Assembly: GCA_017629325.1 (NCBI GenBank)
Contig: JAGBXL010000109.1
Location: forward strand, 1-6,419
From: Clostridia bacterium
Lineage (GTDB): Bacteria > Bacillota > Clostridia > UMGS1810
Direction of reading: 5' to 3'
Length of the DNA stretch: 6,419 nucleotides
Below the pieces are notes generated by a model. The model ran no database searches. It had not been told where the DNA came from and worked only from the letters and a program-made list of their open reading frames with translations. This document shows positions 5,613-6,419 of this stretch, piece by piece (the stretch's first letter is position 1; each line of letters starts with the position of its first letter). Made by a program: the position numbers and the translations under genes.

Positions 5613-5639
5613 ATTTTCGACAAAGTAAATGTCGAAAAT
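5613..5639. promoter_or_regulatory. Inverted pair of Spo0A boxes
   Basis: TTCGACA (5616-5622) and TGTCGAA (5630-5636) are two exact 0A boxes facing each other with a 7-bp gap. Matching A/T flanks extend each arm to 10 bp (5613-5622 and 5630-5639). The pair lies about 90 bp upstream of the toxin-antitoxin -35 and about 200 bp upstream of the spo0A -35. Spo0A autoregulation and/or control of the divergent pair are both possible. Confidence 0.65.
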
Positions 5640-5727
5640 TGATTTGTCATCTGATGTTTGTTTTTGTTTTCTTTAATTATTTTTAGAAAAACTTTTAAAA
5701 TTATTTATTTATTAAACTATTATATTC

Positions 5728-5756
5728 TTGACTTTTTTTAAAAGATTGCATATAAT
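5728..5756 (+). promoter_or_regulatory. Sigma-A promoter of the toxin-antitoxin operon
   Basis: -35 TTGACT (5728-5733) and -10 TATAAT (5751-5756) are spaced by 17 bp, one mismatch from the full consensus. The start point should be near 5763, with a leader of about 42 nt. Such a strong promoter fits an antitoxin gene that is normally held down by autorepression. Confidence 0.88.
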
Positions 5757-5767
5757 AATATTGTAAG

Positions 5768-5788
5768 AAATTCAGAAATTCAGAATTT
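5768..5788 (+). repeat. Tandem/palindromic repeat in the antitoxin leader, likely operator
   Basis: AAATTCAG is repeated head to tail at 5768-5775 and 5776-5783 and is followed by AATTT, so that AAATTC-A-GAATTT (5776-5788) is also a palindrome. It lies just downstream of the predicted start point and before the ribosome binding site. This is a natural place for autorepression by the AbrB-fold antitoxin, which as a family binds AT-rich symmetrical DNA. Confidence 0.5.
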
Positions 5789-5804
5789 GCAAGAGGTGAT
5801 ATTT

Positions 5805-6071
5805 ATGCTAGCAGAAATAAGAGGACGTTCTCAAATTACAATACCCGCTGAAATTATTAAAAAACTGGGAATTTCGGAGGGCGACAAATTTGAAGTTATA
5901 GAAAAAGACGGCGGAATATTTCTTTGTCCGGTTGTTGTTTATCCAAAGGATAAATTATTAAAGATTGCAAAAATAATAAAGGAATCTGAAGCTTTTCTCT
6001 CATCACAAGACGGATTTGGTACAGTGGAAGACATGTTTGCAGATATGGGTATAGATGTAGATAATGTATAA
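5805..6071 (+). CDS. AbrB/MazE/SpoVT-family antitoxin
   Basis: An 88-residue protein. Residues about 3-47 form a SpoVT-AbrB swapped-hairpin DNA-binding domain (RGRSQITIPAEIIKKLGISEGDKFEVIEKDGGIFL), which in this family dimerises and binds operator DNA. The remaining tail (about 49-88), helical then acidic (VEDMFADMGIDVDNV), is the expected toxin-neutralising segment. I chose the ATG at 5805 because AGAGGTG (5792-5798) lies 6 nt upstream; the frame extends back to a TTG at 5787, but that would place the ribosome binding site inside the gene. The stop overlaps the next gene by 8 nt, supporting a toxin-antitoxin operon with translational coupling. It is most likely an antitoxin and autorepressor. 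It is too short to be SpoVT, and a stand-alone AbrB-like transition regulator is less likely given the coupled toxin. Confidence 0.9.
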   Translation: MLAEIRGRSQITIPAEIIKKLGISEGDKFEVIEKDGGIFLCPVVVYPKDKLLKIAKIIKESEAFLSSQDGFGTVEDMFADMGIDVDNV

Positions 6072-6327
6072 ATTAAAATATACAAAAGAATTTGAAAAAA
6101 ACCTGAAATCCCTTACCATCAGGGAGCAAAAATTAGTTTTAAACAAATTAAATCTCCTTACTCAAAACCCATTTTACCCATCATTGCGAACAAAAAAGCT
6201 TCAGGGAACGAATGATATTTTTGAAATGAGTGTAAATATGGACATTCGCATACTGTGGAAGTATGAAGAAGATATAATTATTTTACTGATTGATGTGGGG
6301 CATCATAAAAAGATTTTAGGTTTATAA
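6064..6327 (+). CDS. RelE/ParE-superfamily toxin
   Basis: An 87-residue basic protein with the compact RelE/ParE fold pattern: an N-terminal strand and helical hairpin (YKLKYTKEFEKNLKSL, helices to about residue 33), the NPFYPSLRTKKLQG segment (35-48), then beta strands FEMSVNMDIRILWKYEEDIIILLIDVGHHKKIL (53-85). R62 and H80/H81 sit where this superfamily often carries functional residues. It is most likely a ribosome-dependent mRNA endonuclease (RelE/YafQ type); a gyrase-directed ParE-type activity cannot be excluded from sequence alone. The ATG at 6064 lies inside the antitoxin's last codons and has no strong ribosome binding site of its own, so its synthesis should depend on antitoxin translation. 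The gene is intact and ends 16 nt before the operon terminator. Confidence 0.88.
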   Translation: MYKLKYTKEFEKNLKSLTIREQKLVLNKLNLLTQNPFYPSLRTKKLQGTNDIFEMSVNMDIRILWKYEEDIIILLIDVGHHKKILGL

Positions 6328-6343
6328 AATTTCATATAATGAT

Positions 6344-6373
6344 GGGGCAGATATAAGCATCTGCCCCTTTTTT
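6344..6373 (+). terminator. Intrinsic terminator of the toxin-antitoxin operon
   Basis: GGGGCAGAT pairs perfectly with ATCTGCCCC around a 6-nt loop and is followed directly by six T. It starts 16 nt after the toxin stop codon, so the operon holds only two genes. The remaining 46 bases to the window edge are AT-rich with no supportable feature. Confidence 0.93.
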
Positions 6374-6419
6374 CTTTCAATATAAACTAATAATTGTAAA
6401 ATATAATATTTGCATGATG

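Larger units (their letters stand above)
5344..5804. other. Gene-free divergent regulatory region, spo0A / toxin-antitoxin
   Basis: No convincing coding frame, tRNA or other RNA gene is visible in these 461 bases. It holds, left to right: the spo0A ribosome binding site and promoter; a one-off 0A box at 5464-5470; a 14-bp perfect inverted repeat at 5520-5552 with a second small one (TGCAAAA/TTTTGCA, 5551-5572); repeated TGAACT motifs between 5510 and 5586; an inverted pair of perfect 0A boxes at 5616-5636; a very AT-rich stretch at about 5650-5727; and the toxin-antitoxin promoter. No sigma-H-type promoter (AGGAwww with GAAT) was found on the spo0A strand. Confidence 0.75.

Noticed and set aside
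5787..5804. Antitoxin start at the TTG at 5787
   Set aside because: It would put the AGAGGTG ribosome binding site inside the coding region; the ATG at 5805 is correctly spaced from it.
6402..6407. TATAAT near the right edge as a promoter for a next gene
   Set aside because: No -35 match at 16-18 bp, and the window ends before any gene start.

Overview
The window looks like an origin-proximal chromosomal segment from an AT-rich, endospore-forming member of the Clostridia (Bacillota). The evidence is a full-length Spo0A, a BofA-type pro-sigma-K processing inhibitor, Soj/Spo0J-type ParA and ParB, two 16-bp parS sites and strong GGAGG-type ribosome binding sites. Genus or species cannot be read from the sequence. 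No dnaA, oriC, tRNA, rRNA, CRISPR array or insertion sequence is visible.

Layout, left to right. The left edge holds the first codons of a leftward gene (1-47). bofA runs rightward (275-547). Two back-to-back palindromes (522-565 and 565-659) separate it from the convergent leftward serS. The leftward block, in transcription order, is spo0A (5343-4570), an intrinsic terminator (4501-4466), parS (4438-4453), parA (4320-3547), parB (3434-2565), a second parS (2455-2470), a small membrane/coiled-coil protein of unknown function (2376-1966) and serS (1931-654). To the right of spo0A is a 461-bp gene-free regulatory region, followed by a rightward toxin-antitoxin pair: an AbrB/SpoVT-fold antitoxin (5805-6071) overlapping a RelE/ParE-like toxin (6064-6327). 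A strong terminator closes the pair (6344-6373).

How the genes relate. ParA and ParB act on the two nearby parS sites to organise and segregate the origin region. Spo0A is the phosphorylation-controlled master regulator of sporulation entry. BofA acts late in the mother cell, restraining pro-sigma-K processing. SerRS is a housekeeping translation enzyme. Early and late sporulation control and chromosome partition therefore lie within about 5 kb. The spo0A/toxin-antitoxin intergenic region holds a consensus promoter for each direction, an inverted pair of Spo0A boxes, a perfect 14-bp hairpin and a cluster of TGAACT motifs. It is the most information-dense stretch of the window and the best candidate for undescribed regulation. 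Several starts were moved from the longest open frame to the codon with a well-placed ribosome binding site (bofA, the small membrane protein, the antitoxin).
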